64,000 bases of DNA from Odontesthes bonariensis (lineage: Eukaryota; Chordata; Actinopteri; Atheriniformes; Atherinopsidae), in the NCBI RefSeq assembly GCF_027942865.1, contig NC_134508.1, positions 39,553,466-39,617,465 on the forward strand. The letters are read 5' to 3'. Both the position numbers and the translations under genes were made by a program. This document shows, one piece after another, positions 10,536 to 22,500 of the stretch. Position 1 is the stretch's first letter. Every line of letters begins with the position of its first letter. Below the pieces are notes generated by a model that made no database searches, had not been told where the DNA came from, and saw only the letters and a program-made list of their open reading frames with translations.

Positions 10536-13430
10536 TTAGGGGGTTGGAAAGATCAGGAAGCCAGTGAGAGTGTGGCTGGTGCTGCCCTGGCTCATCACAA
10601 TGGAGCTGAACTCGGTTGGTTGCAGTGAAACTCTGTCATTATTCTGCAGTTCCAGGATCGCAGAGCCGGATGAGACCAGGAAACCCTCAGATATGTCACA
10701 CAGCATCATGTGAGTCTCACTATTCTTCACCAACTTCAGACACACCTTGATAATTACATTACACATGCAGTTAGGAACACAAACGCTTCAGATTACAGCA
10801 AATCAACATTTCGCTCATGCAGTTTAGATACGAGTGAATGAACGAGTATGTTAAATTAATTAATTAATTAAATACCACCTCCAGCTGGCAGATAGTCACA
10901 AACTATAGATACCCAAAAACCAGGTACAAGGAGAAGCAAACCCTTCAGACTCACTTTGCTCCTTGCTGAGACATGGTAACTGAAGAAGTAGATGCCTTTG
11001 GTTTTACATATGAACTCCCCGCTCTCCATCGTTGCTTCTTGACCGGGGTGAACCACGCCGGGCAAAAACTCTCTGTGGGAGATAAATACATACATCTGTT
11101 ATCAGTTATTACACAGTTGTTATCATTTGGCTCAAACATCTAAAGTTTGAAAAAAAAACAAAATAAAACTCAAATTCCGACAAAAGTTGTAATGTAAAAT
11201 GAAAAACATAGAACATTATTATAATACAATGCAATTCCAGGGGGTCACATTATACAAAACAGTGATAAATGAGTTCATAAAAATGTTATATAAAGTGGAT
11301 GTTAGTTTGTTTCTGTTTGTCTGGTGGTGTTGTCCTTCCGGTTTAACGGACGGACCACCAGTCTAATCAGCGACGATTCATGTCAAATCACAATGTCCCT
11401 TTTTTTTTCAGAAAATGATGCAAGTGTATCGAATCGTTGGCTGAATACCGTGTATCGTATCGTGAGATTAGTGTATCACTACAGCCCTAGCATCAGGTTA
11501 CTAGCATTATTGGGTATAAAAAGAGCACCTTCGAGAGGCAGAGTCTTCCAGAAGTATAGACAGACAGCAATTCTAGTATGATGTTTCTCAAGCTGAAAGA
11601 CTGTAAATTCATATTCTAATATGCATGAATCCATCATCCCTGAGTGAAAATAGTTAATCAATGATTGGTATCATCCAACTTCCACTGCAGCATTGCCATG
11701 CCACGTGACATTAAAACCTTTTGGGAAACAGTCAGTTTGGCTGTATGGGTTTGGAACCACCTTCGTGACAGAATAACTCTCTTCTGATTGGCTGAAGGCT
11801 TCACTGACATGAATGAAGCAGGAATGGAAAAAGAGTGGATATTTAGGGGCTTTAGTAGAGGTTTGGCTACAGTTCAAGATGTTTGATCAATGTCACACTT
11901 CAGAGTATCTCGGTCAAACATTCTTTCTCAGTTTTAGTTTGTAGTTTTAAGAAATTGTTTTCTATGTCTTGCCCTGCATCATGTCTAAATATGAATCACA
12001 TGACAGTAAACACCTCTCCGGCTCTCTCTTTGAGACTGTAGAACTCACCCGTTGAAGTTCATGGCGGTGTCCAACTCTGGCATTTGCTGCATGACATATT
12101 TGTAGGAGAAGAAGGGTTTATTTTCATTGGAGGGGTTAAAGGGCCTTCCCTTCTCGCCTCTCTGGCCTATATAGCCGGGATGCCCTTGGAGGCCCACATC
12201 CCCCTTCAAACCAGCCCGTCCTGGGGGCCCGCGCATACCTGATACCCCTTTTTGGCCCCTGATGGGTTCACCTGCAACACCTGTTCTTAGAAATAAAAAA
12301 TAATCACATCTCATAACAATGCATTTGCATAAAGTCTAAGGTTTATGCATTTTATGTATGTACAGTATTATATTTTTCTCTTCGTAATTTAACAGAAGTA
12401 TTCTACTAAAATTGTGATGTAATTGATCAGAATATTGACTCTCATCACTGGTGAAAAAAGACCTGATATCTGCGCCAACACCTCGAAGCAATAAGAGCTA
12501 AAATGATAATTTATTATTAGATGTGAACATTTTGAATGAAGTTTCCCCGTTGTCTCCTTCACTGGAGTTTTAAACCTGCGTTCAAGTAGCTTAAAACAGA
12601 CAGTTTACTAACCTCTATGTTTTAAAAACAGAGTTTACTGAATGAGAAATTGTGCCAACGCGAAGACAAACATGTGAACAGAACTTATAAAACCAACTTC
12701 ATGTCCAGGTTCAGCTCACCTGCATCTCCCTTGGCTCCTCTCAGGCCATCCTTGCCATTGGGCCCATGGGTGCCTGGTATCCCAGGAATCCCAGGGATTC
12801 CCGAGCATTGTGTGTCAACCAGGATGACGTGAACCAAGAGCAGCAACACTGCAGTGCTGCAGGTCAGCCACTGGAGGGCCTGAGCACACACAAACTCAAG
12901 ATCACAACGCAGCCCGCCTTTATTTCAGTTTGTTTTATTTAACTATTTTTCTACAGTCATTCTTTCACAGTGGTGAGAATCATTTTACAGTAAAGTGAAG
13001 GTGTGTCCTGAACGACTTGTAGCTTTGTTTTTTGTTTTATAAAATTATTTACACCAGAAAACTAATCGGTAAAATAATTACAAAACTCTGAAGGAAAAAG
13101 CCGATGCTTTCCAAGGGCACAGCTAAAATCCGAACCTACGTATAAACTCTAATGAAATAGATCTCAAATCTAAATGTTTTATCAACAAAACATACACATT
13201 CAGATTTCACACATGAACTCACTCTTAAAAGGTACAATATGCGTACTTAGATTTAAGCATTTTAGCCATTTATGGATCTAATACTGCTCTTTAAACATTT
13301 TATACTAACAGGGATTTAAGAATTGAAATCAAGAAATTGTGAAGAATGCAACGTCTAAGCAACTTGCTCTCAATCCTCAGACATACCTCTTGTTTATCTG
13401 TTCTTTCATAAGATAAAACAGTCTCACCAT
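10536..13430 (-). CDS. c1qb: Complement C1q B chain-like, 5 coding exons
   Basis: Exons in transcription order are 13430-13428 (ATG only), 12879-12720, 12280-12049, 11072-10955 and 10745-10536. Phases match throughout and the product is 240 residues. The start MALQW is followed by a hydrophobic signal peptide ending near VDTQC. The collagen-like region then begins [18 protein letters not shown] and runs as Gly-X-Y to about residue 105. The C-terminal gC1q domain includes [16 protein letters not shown] and ends GFLIFPTP. The protein would be secreted and joins the A and C chains to form C1q, the recognition part of complement C1. The B identity rests on the [12 protein letters not shown] start and on its place as last of three in A-C-B order. 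The globular domain is the most divergent of the three. The first collagen intron splits a glycine codon, as in all three genes here. Two further introns interrupt the globular domain. Confidence 0.85.
11385..11495. repeat. Short hAT-type transposon end fragment
   Basis: Sequence such as GTGTATCGTATCGTGAG followed by AGTGTATCACTACAGCCC resembles the terminal part of hAT MITEs common in fish. It lies in the intron between c1qb coding exons 3 and 4. There is no second end nearby. Confidence 0.35.
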
Positions 13431-15990
13431 TTGCAGAAATAATGTCTCTCGTCGTGTAGTTGATGGAGCGGCGTTGTGTTGATGGAGAGCGATCCTGCTT
13501 CACAGAGACTGTTGCAGCACAATCAGGGGAAATAAGGAAGTGAAACCCAAGAGGGCAAGAAGAGGCTCTGTTTGTGTCTTTAAATTCAGATTTTTGGGAT
13601 ACGACACTGACCGTTCACTGCTGAGACTGTAAAAAGAAAATAGCTTGTTGTAAAGGTGGGAGAGCAACACAAACAAAGATCCTTTGCTTTTGTTAAGCTG
13701 TGCTCAGAATAGTTACTTAAATGTTGGTAAACTGACCAAAGTTGAGATACAAATCAAAAGAGTGTACATCACAGATCAGAATGAAATTAAACTCTCACTG
13801 ATATATTGTTCTATATGACTTTAGCAGATACATTTTACTGATGCAGTGGAGCTGATTTAATCATGTTTGTACACTGTTTTAGTCCAGTAGCTGCCAGCAT
13901 GCATGCTGGGCTCCACTAAACAATTACCTTATCGCTCTGCCGTTCAGGAGAGCACGTTTTTAAGTGACTATACTGTATCTTCAATTAAATCTATGGAATT
14001 GTATCTCCGTAAGTCATCTATCCCACTCAATTTGTCATGGCAGTGCTAAAAGTATATGTTATGCCATTACCATTTGTAAAAGAAAACATTGATTCTTCTT
14101 ATTGTTGCCTCAAAGAAATAAATTAATGGAAAGAAACATTTTTCTGTGGCTTTTTTCTCACCGCAAACTTTATTCAGCTAAGGGTCCACAAAACAATCCC
14201 TTTCTTGCTTCTTGGCATACAATGCTTCTGACTCCAGTGGCCATACCTGCTGATGGTTGTGGGTCTGTGTTTCCCTTTCAGTTTATCCCTGATCAGACCT
14301 AAGGGTTAATGCAGGCGCCATCAGATGCTTGTAAGCAATGTCCACTTCTGGGTCGGGCTCAGAAAGAGGCCCAGGTTTCCTCGTCCAAGCAAAAAGACTC
14401 TATGATGACATTAGAAGACAGTTTTTGTTTTTTTTAAAGTATGTTCCATCACCTGACTGCTATCGGATTATAAAACCGTTTCATGTTTTCATTTTATGAC
14501 AACATTCAACAATCAGCTCATCTGTTCTTGGAGCAATCGCACAGGAAGAAAAGGAAATCAGTGCCAGGTAGAGAGAGGTCAGAGTTGCCTTCAGCCAGCA
14601 CCTAACACAAAATAACCCAGACAAAGCAAAGAGAAAGATATTTATTTAGCAGTTTCTCCATAAATGGAGCATCGCGTTAGTTCTGGCAGACCACGTAGTC
14701 AACGCGCCCTTTGCCTATTGGCTGACACCGACCCAACCCTTATGGCCAGCTGCACTCAATGGGTAATCAGCTGCGCTCGCAATTGGATGCTGGCATTTGG
14801 GGCACTTCATTTAAACTTGGTTTGCTGTCACTGCTTTTTTTTGCTTTCTGCTTGCACCCACCACCTCCCCTGCTCCACCGACTTCTCATTGCCAAACAAT
14901 GTCATACTGTTGTTCATTGTTGCTTGCTCTGTTCTAGGGGGTTTGTTGCCTTTACAGCAAATGGAAGGCACTCCATCTGAGGATGCTGCTGTTCCCTGTC
15001 TTGGCTTCCATGGAGCTCATGGAAAAGTCGGGAACTTCCTCCAAACAGAGCCATACCGCCAAACATAATTGTATGCATTCAGAATAAGCTTCTGAAATTC
15101 ATCTCTGTTTCTCGTCTCGTTTTGACGAGAGTGGTCTGACAGAACTATGTTTTCAGTCTAAAACTTTGTGGCTTGAAGGGGAAAATTTACCCGTGGACTT
15201 TACTCTTAATTACTGAAACGAAACCCCTTCCTCCTTTTTTTGTGAATTGTTTAAAAAAATAAAGAACACACTGAAACCTTCATGTACTATATTTTTCGGA
15301 CGCATCTTGACTTAAAAAGGAACATAAGTTGCTTGTGTTCATTCGAACTCTGCAGGTACTGGTACATCCTGAGGATCAGCTGAAATAGAGACGTTTGTTT
15401 GGCTATTGTAGCGTTACATGCCAGATATTAAACATGATAAGCACAAACAATCATATTCATCAAAGTCATCAAAGAAAGGAGGAAACCAGATGGAGGGAGA
15501 ATAAAGTGAACAGCAGTGTACAAAAGGATAAAATGCAAGCCTGCTTGCTCATCCTCACTGCGAAATACTGACTTAGAGCCAATATTCATCCTTTGGGTGT
15601 TTGTGATTAAAATGGCTCACCTGATGTCTTTTTCTCGCTAGTGTGTCTCACTGATCTAATTGATCATATAAAACACAGTATTCCAGATAATCTGAACCCT
15701 TTAAAAGTCTGTAAGGGGGAGGCCTTCACCACTTAAAAAGTAAAATACTCGATGAACAAACACAGGATTTACAGTTTTCATCATTTTCTGCACATGTTAT
15801 CACTAACACATAAAAAAAAAACAGATGAATACTTTAATGAGGGGGGGTATTACCATAATAACTATTAAAAGGTTTCGGGTCCAGGTCCTCCTGTTCCATT
15901 TGGTAAGAATTTGGATGCTGTGTAAAATATATAAAATGTGTAATATATAACCTTATAAGCCAGAGATAAATTAGATGTCCTACTATTTCC
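13431..15990. other. Upstream region of c1qb and spacer
   Basis: The 5' untranslated part of c1qb must lie just above 13430; the sequence up to about 13550 is the likely leader and proximal promoter, but no clear TATA box was found. An open frame of 134 codons at 14664-15068 (+) has no recognisable domain and no splice support, and is most likely chance or repeat-derived. Nothing else gene-like is seen. Confidence 0.4.
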
Positions 15991-16024
15991 ATGAAAAGTG
16001 TGAGCCCATCTTGAATTTAAGGGG

Positions 16025-16215
16025 CAGCAAAACATCTTAAAAATGTAGGGACAGAGTCATGTTTACCTCTGTGTGGCATCTCCTCTCCGACCAGCTGTCG
16101 GACCTTTGGGAGGAGAACATTGTCTCACTCTTGTCTGATACGGGATTCTGGCTGCTCAACAGTCCTGGGTCCTCTTTGTTGCATTTTGCATTTCATGATG
16201 CAGCAAATGTAGAGT
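16025..16215 (-). mobile_element. Tc1-like transposase fragment (C-terminal end)
   Basis: The minus strand encodes a piece resembling QQRGPRTVEQPESRIRQE. This matches the final part of a teleost Tc1-like transposase (QQRRPRTAEQVESCIKQE as I recall the family). The same family is present more fully at 19.9-21.1 kb. Only the C-terminal part remains and the flanks have decayed. Confidence 0.7.
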
Positions 16216-17284
16216 AACCCCCTCTGTAGAATTGCCATTTTAATGTGACGGAGGGGTGTAAGTTCGCCCATGATCATGAGAGCTGCGTTGCCGGGGGCAC
16301 CCAACACAGAGACATACCTTTATGAAAGTACATTATCGTAATTATTATTGAAAAATCTTGAGGTCCAGGCTTTTCTGTTCATTCAACTGAAGGTCACGTC
16401 TTCTTTCTTGGCGCATTGTGAGAGTTTGAGAGAGTTTGACGCCCTTTCCTGTAAATCTGTTAAATTTTTTGCATTTATTTTTTTGGATGCAGAAGTGAAA
16501 TAGTTCAACATGAAGTCAAGAAATGCTTCATCTGATAAAGAACTGATGATGAAGCTAAACTGAATCCATCTGATTAAAAAATAACTTTTCCCCCAAAGCA
16601 ACATTTAGTTCTGTTTTTCTCTGAACTTCCTCTTTGTTTCCTGCAACACAGACACTGTTTACAAGCAGTGGACAGCTGAAGATCTTAACCTCAGTCTGGA
16701 TGTCAGTATCTGTTCCACAAAACTTTTAATTTCCTCAGCAGTATCCCAGCGATTCATCTTATTAAAAATGACATCCTGTAAAATATGCTGGTTGGCAATT
16801 TTCACTCTCTCTCAGATCCTCTTTCCGCCTCTTACATTTTGTCCTGTTTTTGTTTTTCTCACCCGGTCAGCTCAGATTTACAGTGTGAAGCTTCTCTTGG
16901 TTTTAAGACGACATACCATTCTAATACCTGCCACTTTCCACCTGGACTAGATTTTGCTGTGAGCCCTAATTTGATGTACAGTAATCAACTATTTTCAAGT
17001 TAGAATTGTTGGTATTGTCATGAAATCAAACATTTTACGTACAAGCTTCTTCAATGATCATTTGATATATTTGTATATTTATATACATGCATATACATAC
17101 GTATACATACATCGACGCAGATATGATCTCTTTCTTGTTTTGCACATGGGAACGTTTACAGGTGAACCCCTTCTGGGTTACGGTTATAGAAATCCTGAGT
17201 CACTGGTGTGGTTTAGTATTTCACCTGAGTCGTGTCTGTCTTGTTATCTTTTAAAATTAAATTTAATAATTCAATAAAGTAAAT

Positions 17285-17462
17285 CATACAGGATTGGGAC
17301 TGGATAGTGGTAAGATCTCCACCTTTAATGTGGGTGACCTGGGTTCAAATCCCCTGCATGAAAGGTACTACCTCCAGTAGGAGTCCTTTGGCAAGACCCC
17401 CTTACCAACCAGTTTAAGTTGCTTTAGAAAAAAGCGTCTGCCAAATACCTGATCAGAAATCT
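17285..17462 (+). repeat. tRNA-derived SINE with V-type core
   Basis: A tRNA-like B box (GGTTCAAATCCC, 17343-17354) follows a degraded A box. The downstream core contains AAAAAGCGTCTGCCAAAT, the conserved motif of the fish V-SINE superfamily. The copy is diverged. Confidence 0.6.
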
Positions 17463-17479
17463 TGAACTATTTCAATTAG

Positions 17480-17566
17480 CCTGTTCAGTGAGAGGCTGCT
17501 TCTCCCCAAGTGCAAAACTTGGGGAGAAGCAGCCTCCTTTGTCCCCCGTGCCGTCAAACTGTTTAA

Positions 17567-17597
<31 letters not shown>

Positions 17598-17600
17598 AAT
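17480..17600 (+). repeat. LINE 3' remnant with (TATC)n tail and 20 bp hairpin
   Basis: Sequence GTGCCGTCAAACTGTTTAAT followed by (TATC)n at about 17568-17598 is typical of the 3' end of a teleost LINE, which often ends in a tetranucleotide microsatellite. Just before it is a perfect inverted repeat: left arm 17492-17511, loop 17512-17516, right arm 17517-17536. Confidence 0.55.
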
Positions 17601-17604
17601 TAAA

Positions 17605-18002
17605 ATGCACTGCTGTCGCTGCACGGTGGTGTGGTGGTTAGCACTGACGCCTCACAGCAAGAGGGCTCTGGGTTGAATCCCTGCCTGGGGCCTTTCTGAG
17701 TGGAATTCCATGTTCTCCCTGTGTATGTGTGGGTTCTCTATGGGTACTCCCACTGTCCAAAAACATGCATGTTAGGTTAATTGGTGTCTCTAAAAATTGT
17801 CCCTCGGAGTGTGTGGTTGTTTGTCTCTGTGTGGCCCTGTGATGGACGGGCGACCTGTCCAGGCTGTATCCTGCCTCTTGCCCGATGACCGCTGGGACAG
17901 GCTGCAGCCCAACAGTTGGATTAAGTGGGTTTAGAAAATGGATGGATGGATGCACTTCTGTCCTTTTCTGCTGAAGTTGGGAATTAGCTTTTTTCATAAG
18001 CA
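17605..18002 (+). repeat. tRNA-derived SINE plus flanking repeat (copy 1)
   Basis: The SINE body is 17621-17950. The tRNA-like head contains GTGGTGGTTAGCACTGACGC (A-box region) and GGTTGAATCCC (B box). A long body follows, ending in (GGAT)n. The body is flanked by near-identical 13-mers, ATGCACTGCTGTC at 17605-17617 and ATGCACTTCTGTC at 17950-17962. About 40 bases beyond the right 13-mer are also shared with copy 2 at 29.8 kb. Confidence 0.8.
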
Positions 18003-18197
18003 ACACGCATGTCCTTTAGTGAACCAGCGGGTCTGTTGCAGACTCTAGTGTGCTACTGAGCTCCACACATTCCCAGCCAATATTTCTACTTCACCCTGGT
18101 CCTCGGTCGGTATCATCCACGGCTTTCATACTGATACCATGTGAGTTATCCCGAATGTGCACTAGGTCAAATCTTGGGCCCCATATAGGCCAACCAC

Positions 18198-18640
18198 ATA
18201 ATAATAATAATAATATATTTTATTTATAAAGCACTTTACATCAATTTAATGACCTCAAAGTGCTATATTTTAAAACTAGCATTTAAAAAAAACAAAAAAA
18301 CAGTAAAATAATTTTAAGATTTTTCAGGCAAACTGAAGGATTTTCTAAAAAGGTGAGTTTTCAGGTCTTTTTAAAAAGAATCCACAGTCTGTGATGCCCT
18401 TAGATGGTCAGGGAGAGCATTCCACAGACTGGGTGCAGCTGAGCTGAAGGCCTGGTCACCCATAGTCCTGAGCCTTAAATAGGGGGGGGGGGGCAGCGCC
18501 ATGGAGGCACTGGTGGTACAGAAGGGAAATCTTGAATTCGATCCTGTACTGGACAGGAAGCCAATGGAGGGATTTGAGGATGGGTGTGATGTGGTACTTC
18601 CGCAGCCCCATCAGTTCAGGTTCACATATGTGAACCTTAA
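18198..18640 (-). repeat. Degenerate LINE-type 3' segment, minus strand
   Basis: On the plus strand the segment starts (AATA)n TTTTATTTATAAAGCACTTTACA, the reverse complement of a common teleost non-LTR tail. It continues through CAGGGAGAGCATTCCACAG and AGGAAGCCAATGGAGGGATT, which recur in decayed LINE ORF ends. Nothing is intact. A run of G lies at 18482-18493. Confidence 0.5.
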
Positions 18641-18811
18641 CTTTTCAGTCCATTTATTACCCACAAATGTTTGCAGGGTTATATTTCCTTAAATATTCAT
18701 GTATTTTACTAATGAGAGTGCACAAAATCTGTTGAATATAAGTGTACATCATTGGGAAGGAGTTTTGAAGTAAAACTGTGAACTGTGAAACACCTCAAAT
18801 TGGATTAAACC

Positions 18812-18834
18812 ATGACACACACACACACACACAT
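18812..18834 (+). repeat. (CA)n microsatellite
   Basis: A short pure CA run. Confidence 0.85.
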
Positions 18835-19553
18835 ATTAACCATTGTTTACATTTTAATCAACCAAAAATGTTCAACTCTAACTCATGTTGTCATCGAGGT
18901 GAGCCAGAAGGAAAAATATTGCACAAAAAAAAAAATCTCATGCACATACATATAAACCTTTCTGGTTGTTTCTCAGCTCTTCATTTGAGTTTATTGGATC
19001 AAATACAGTCAACTAAAATGAAAAGTTATGTTTGAAATGTAAACGCCAAAAAGAGAGGAGTGACAATAAGTCTAAGTAATTTCTGCACTTGGTTATAATT
19101 ACACAGTTTTATCATGCAAATACACTTAAAAATTATTTAAAACTGACTTATTTATTGCATTACACAAACTTATCAATGGGAACTCTTGAATTACAAGCAG
19201 CCAAAATCAAGTTTTTATTTACTTTTCTTAAAATAATGAAACCAACAAAGCAAATTAACTGAGTTTGAGAAACTGATTTAATAAATGGACATATCAAGTT
19301 GAGTTGAAGTTACAGATTATATACGTTTTTCTATTTAAGGACTCAGACTTTCATTTGACATGCAGGATTTGCAGCTAGTTAAAAAAAAATAAAGCAACTC
19401 AAAAGTTAATTGATGGCTTCACTGTTGTAGAGAGTTGTAGACAAAGGTAATATGAGGATGTATCAAATATTCACCTGTTGAAAGGCAAAAGAGTCAGCAT
19501 CAAAGAAGGAAAGAGAGTATTCTACATGATTTTTCTGTTGCCCATCCTGTGGG

Positions 19554-22500
19554 TTACTGAGGGTGCAGCAGGAAGCCAGAGAAGATGCTGAAACCATTAG
19601 GCTTTCCCCTCATTCCTCTGTAGTCTTTAGTTTCCAGCCAAACCTCCTGATCTCTTGACAAGGAGACGGCCAAGCCTCCTGAAGTTACCTGAAAAAATGA
19701 AAAATGTATTGGTGCAGTCATTTCCACACTGCCTTTTTTGGTAATAACTTGGTAATAACATATTTTCATTCCCTATATTTTTACAACCGTTTACAACTGT
19801 GTAAAAACAAATAAAAACAGATGTCAATTATTTTTTAAATCTTATTAATTAATATTTAATTCACAACAGAACATAGAAAGCAGATTAAATATTCAAAGTG
19901 AATTTGATGGCGTCAACAAGTCTCAAAAAAAGAGACGGGGTCATGATTCTCACTGTGTAGCATCCCCTCTTCTTTTAACAACAGTCTGCAAACATGAGAC
20001 CAGCTGCTGGACCATTGGGAGAGGAATGCTGCCCCATTCTTGTCTTATAGAGGATTCCACCTGCTCAGCAGTCCTGGGTCTTTTTTGTTGTATTTGAAAT
20101 GTTTTCACTTGGTGAAAGGTGTGGACTGCAGGCAGGTCGGTCCAGCACCTGAACTCTTCTACTACGAAGCCATGATGTTGAAATGCAGTATGTGGTTTAA
20201 CATTGTCCTGCTGAAATATGCAAGGCCTTCCCAGAAGATGTCATCTGGATTGGAGCATAGTTGCTCTAAAACCTGTATATACCTTTCTGCATTGATGGAG
20301 CATTTCCAGATGTGCAGGTTTCCAGTTCCATAGGCACTAATGCACCCCCATACCACCAGAGATGCGGGCTTTGAACTAAGTGCTAATAACAAGGTGGATG
20401 GTTCTTCTTTTCTGGAACCGTTTTCCACTTTCCTTCAGACCATTTTACATGAGCTTTGGTCCAGAGAAGACAGCAGTATTTCTTGATCGTGTTCACATAC
20501 GGCTTCTTCTCTGCATGATAGAGCTTTACCCTGCATTTGTGGATGTTACGGTGAACTGTGTTCACAGACGATGATTTCTGGAAGTGTTCCTGAGCCCATG
20601 CAGTGATTTTCATGACAGAATCATGCCTGCCTTTAATGTAGTGAAGGGGCCTGAAGGTCATTGACATCCAATATTTTTTTTGCTGTGTCCCTGTCACAAG
20701 AGGTGCTTCCAGATTATCTGAATCTTTTGATGATGTTATGTACTGTATGTGATGGAATATTCAAAGTCCTCGTAATTTAACATTGAGGAACATTATTCTG
20801 AAATAGTTCCACAAATTGCTCAAACTCTGCTCATGTTTTATGTCTGAGAAACTCTGCCTCTCTAAGGTTCTCTTTTTTATACAAAGTCATGTTACTGAGC
20901 TGTTACAAATTACCCTGATTAGTTTCAACCTCTGGCTGTTTGTCTTTAGTACCACTCACTTTTCCAGGCTTTCAGATTTGAAAATCACTGCAGTCTGTTT
21001 GTATTTACATTTTATACATTTTATACAGCATCCCAACCTTTTTGGAATCATGGTTGTATTCGTAAAGGGACAAATTCAGCACAAATTAGCTGTACATCCC
21101 ACAGTATTTTCTTCCATACCCTACATGGGACTTGCAGTACAGTACTGTGGCATACAGTGTATACAACCCAGGCAAATACAAGCAGAGCAGTAGAAGACAA
21201 ACCACACAAACAATTGTACAACTAATAATGTGATAAAGCACCATATAGCAACCAGCCCTGATATTATTTAGCAGCTCAGCACTGTAATGATTGACCTGCA
21301 GTGTTGTGTCATGTTTGTACCTGTCTCCTGTTACGGCGATGATCACAGAATGATGTCAGCAGTGTGTTGTCAACCTTCAGCAGCACACAGAGTCTGTCGT
21401 CTAATGAAGCGTGAAACACAAAGTAATACATTCCTGGGACCCGACACCTGCAATAAAGCACACAAACTTCATCACACTTGTTCACTTAAAGGGGATCCCT
21501 TTATTTTTCTATCTGATTGGTCACCCTGATGGCACTGGAAAACTACAATGTTCTGATTTTATTTGGCATGCTGAGAAAGTGGTCGGGAATTGTTTTACTT
21601 TTAGTTACAATCGCTTCCAGCATGGCTTTTTGGTTCAGTCTAAAATATTCAGTGTGTCCTCTTCACCATGGCATCAAATATTAATGACTGTGTTGTCTCT
21701 GAGGTACAAACAAAATGACCACTGGTGTTGGTGCCCTGTTGCATCGTCTACAGAAAGCAAATTTTACAAGACTACACCAGATATGAGTCCTCAAGGTATC
21801 AGTTATGTCATATTACCTATAATGGAAAACGTTGCTGTTTAGGGCTTGGGTGTATGCATGTGAACTACTTAGTCAGGTTTATAGTGTGCTTGTGATTTGG
21901 TTTTAAATGCACTGTGTAAAAAACATTAGATATGTTAGATAATGATGCTGAAACACACCTTTTCATACTGATGCTACATCACTCTAACCATTTTCACACA
22001 TGCATGGTACACCTGAAATGTTCTAGAGATGTCCCAGATTGGTGGCAAGTTAGAACACAAATATCCACAGCACTCGCTCCAGACTTCAAATGGAGATTTT
22101 CTACTTATTCCAGCATTAAAATCTGCTGAAGTAGGTAAGACAAAGTTAAGTTAAATTTACCAAGTGTGAGCATGCCAGTGGGTTTTACTGGAAACTTCCT
22201 GATTCTGAGATGCATTTTGATGCGGATGTAACAGAGCATCAGCTAAAGTTTGATTAATATCAGAAACATTTTACACAAAATACATAACTTTACATGAAAT
22301 TTGATTTGTGCCTTTATATAGAAGCAAACTGCCAGCCACCAGAGTTTGGTGATCTGACACAGTGATGTCATCACCTTCTATGAGGAACCTGGTTGTTCCC
22401 TCACCTGAAGTGTCCTGTTTGTGTGTCATAGTCATTGTTGATGTTGGTGACAACTTTGGTGAATCTAATGACGCTGCCTTTGTCCGGGTAGTCGTTGGTT

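Noticed and set aside
12880-12891. Start of c1qb at the first codon of its long exon frame
   Set aside because: That codon is GTG inside the intron acceptor region; the true ATG is in the preceding exon at 13430.
14664-15068. Open frame of 134 codons, plus strand
   Set aside because: No recognisable domain, no splice or promoter support, and overlapping frames of similar quality; likely chance or repeat.
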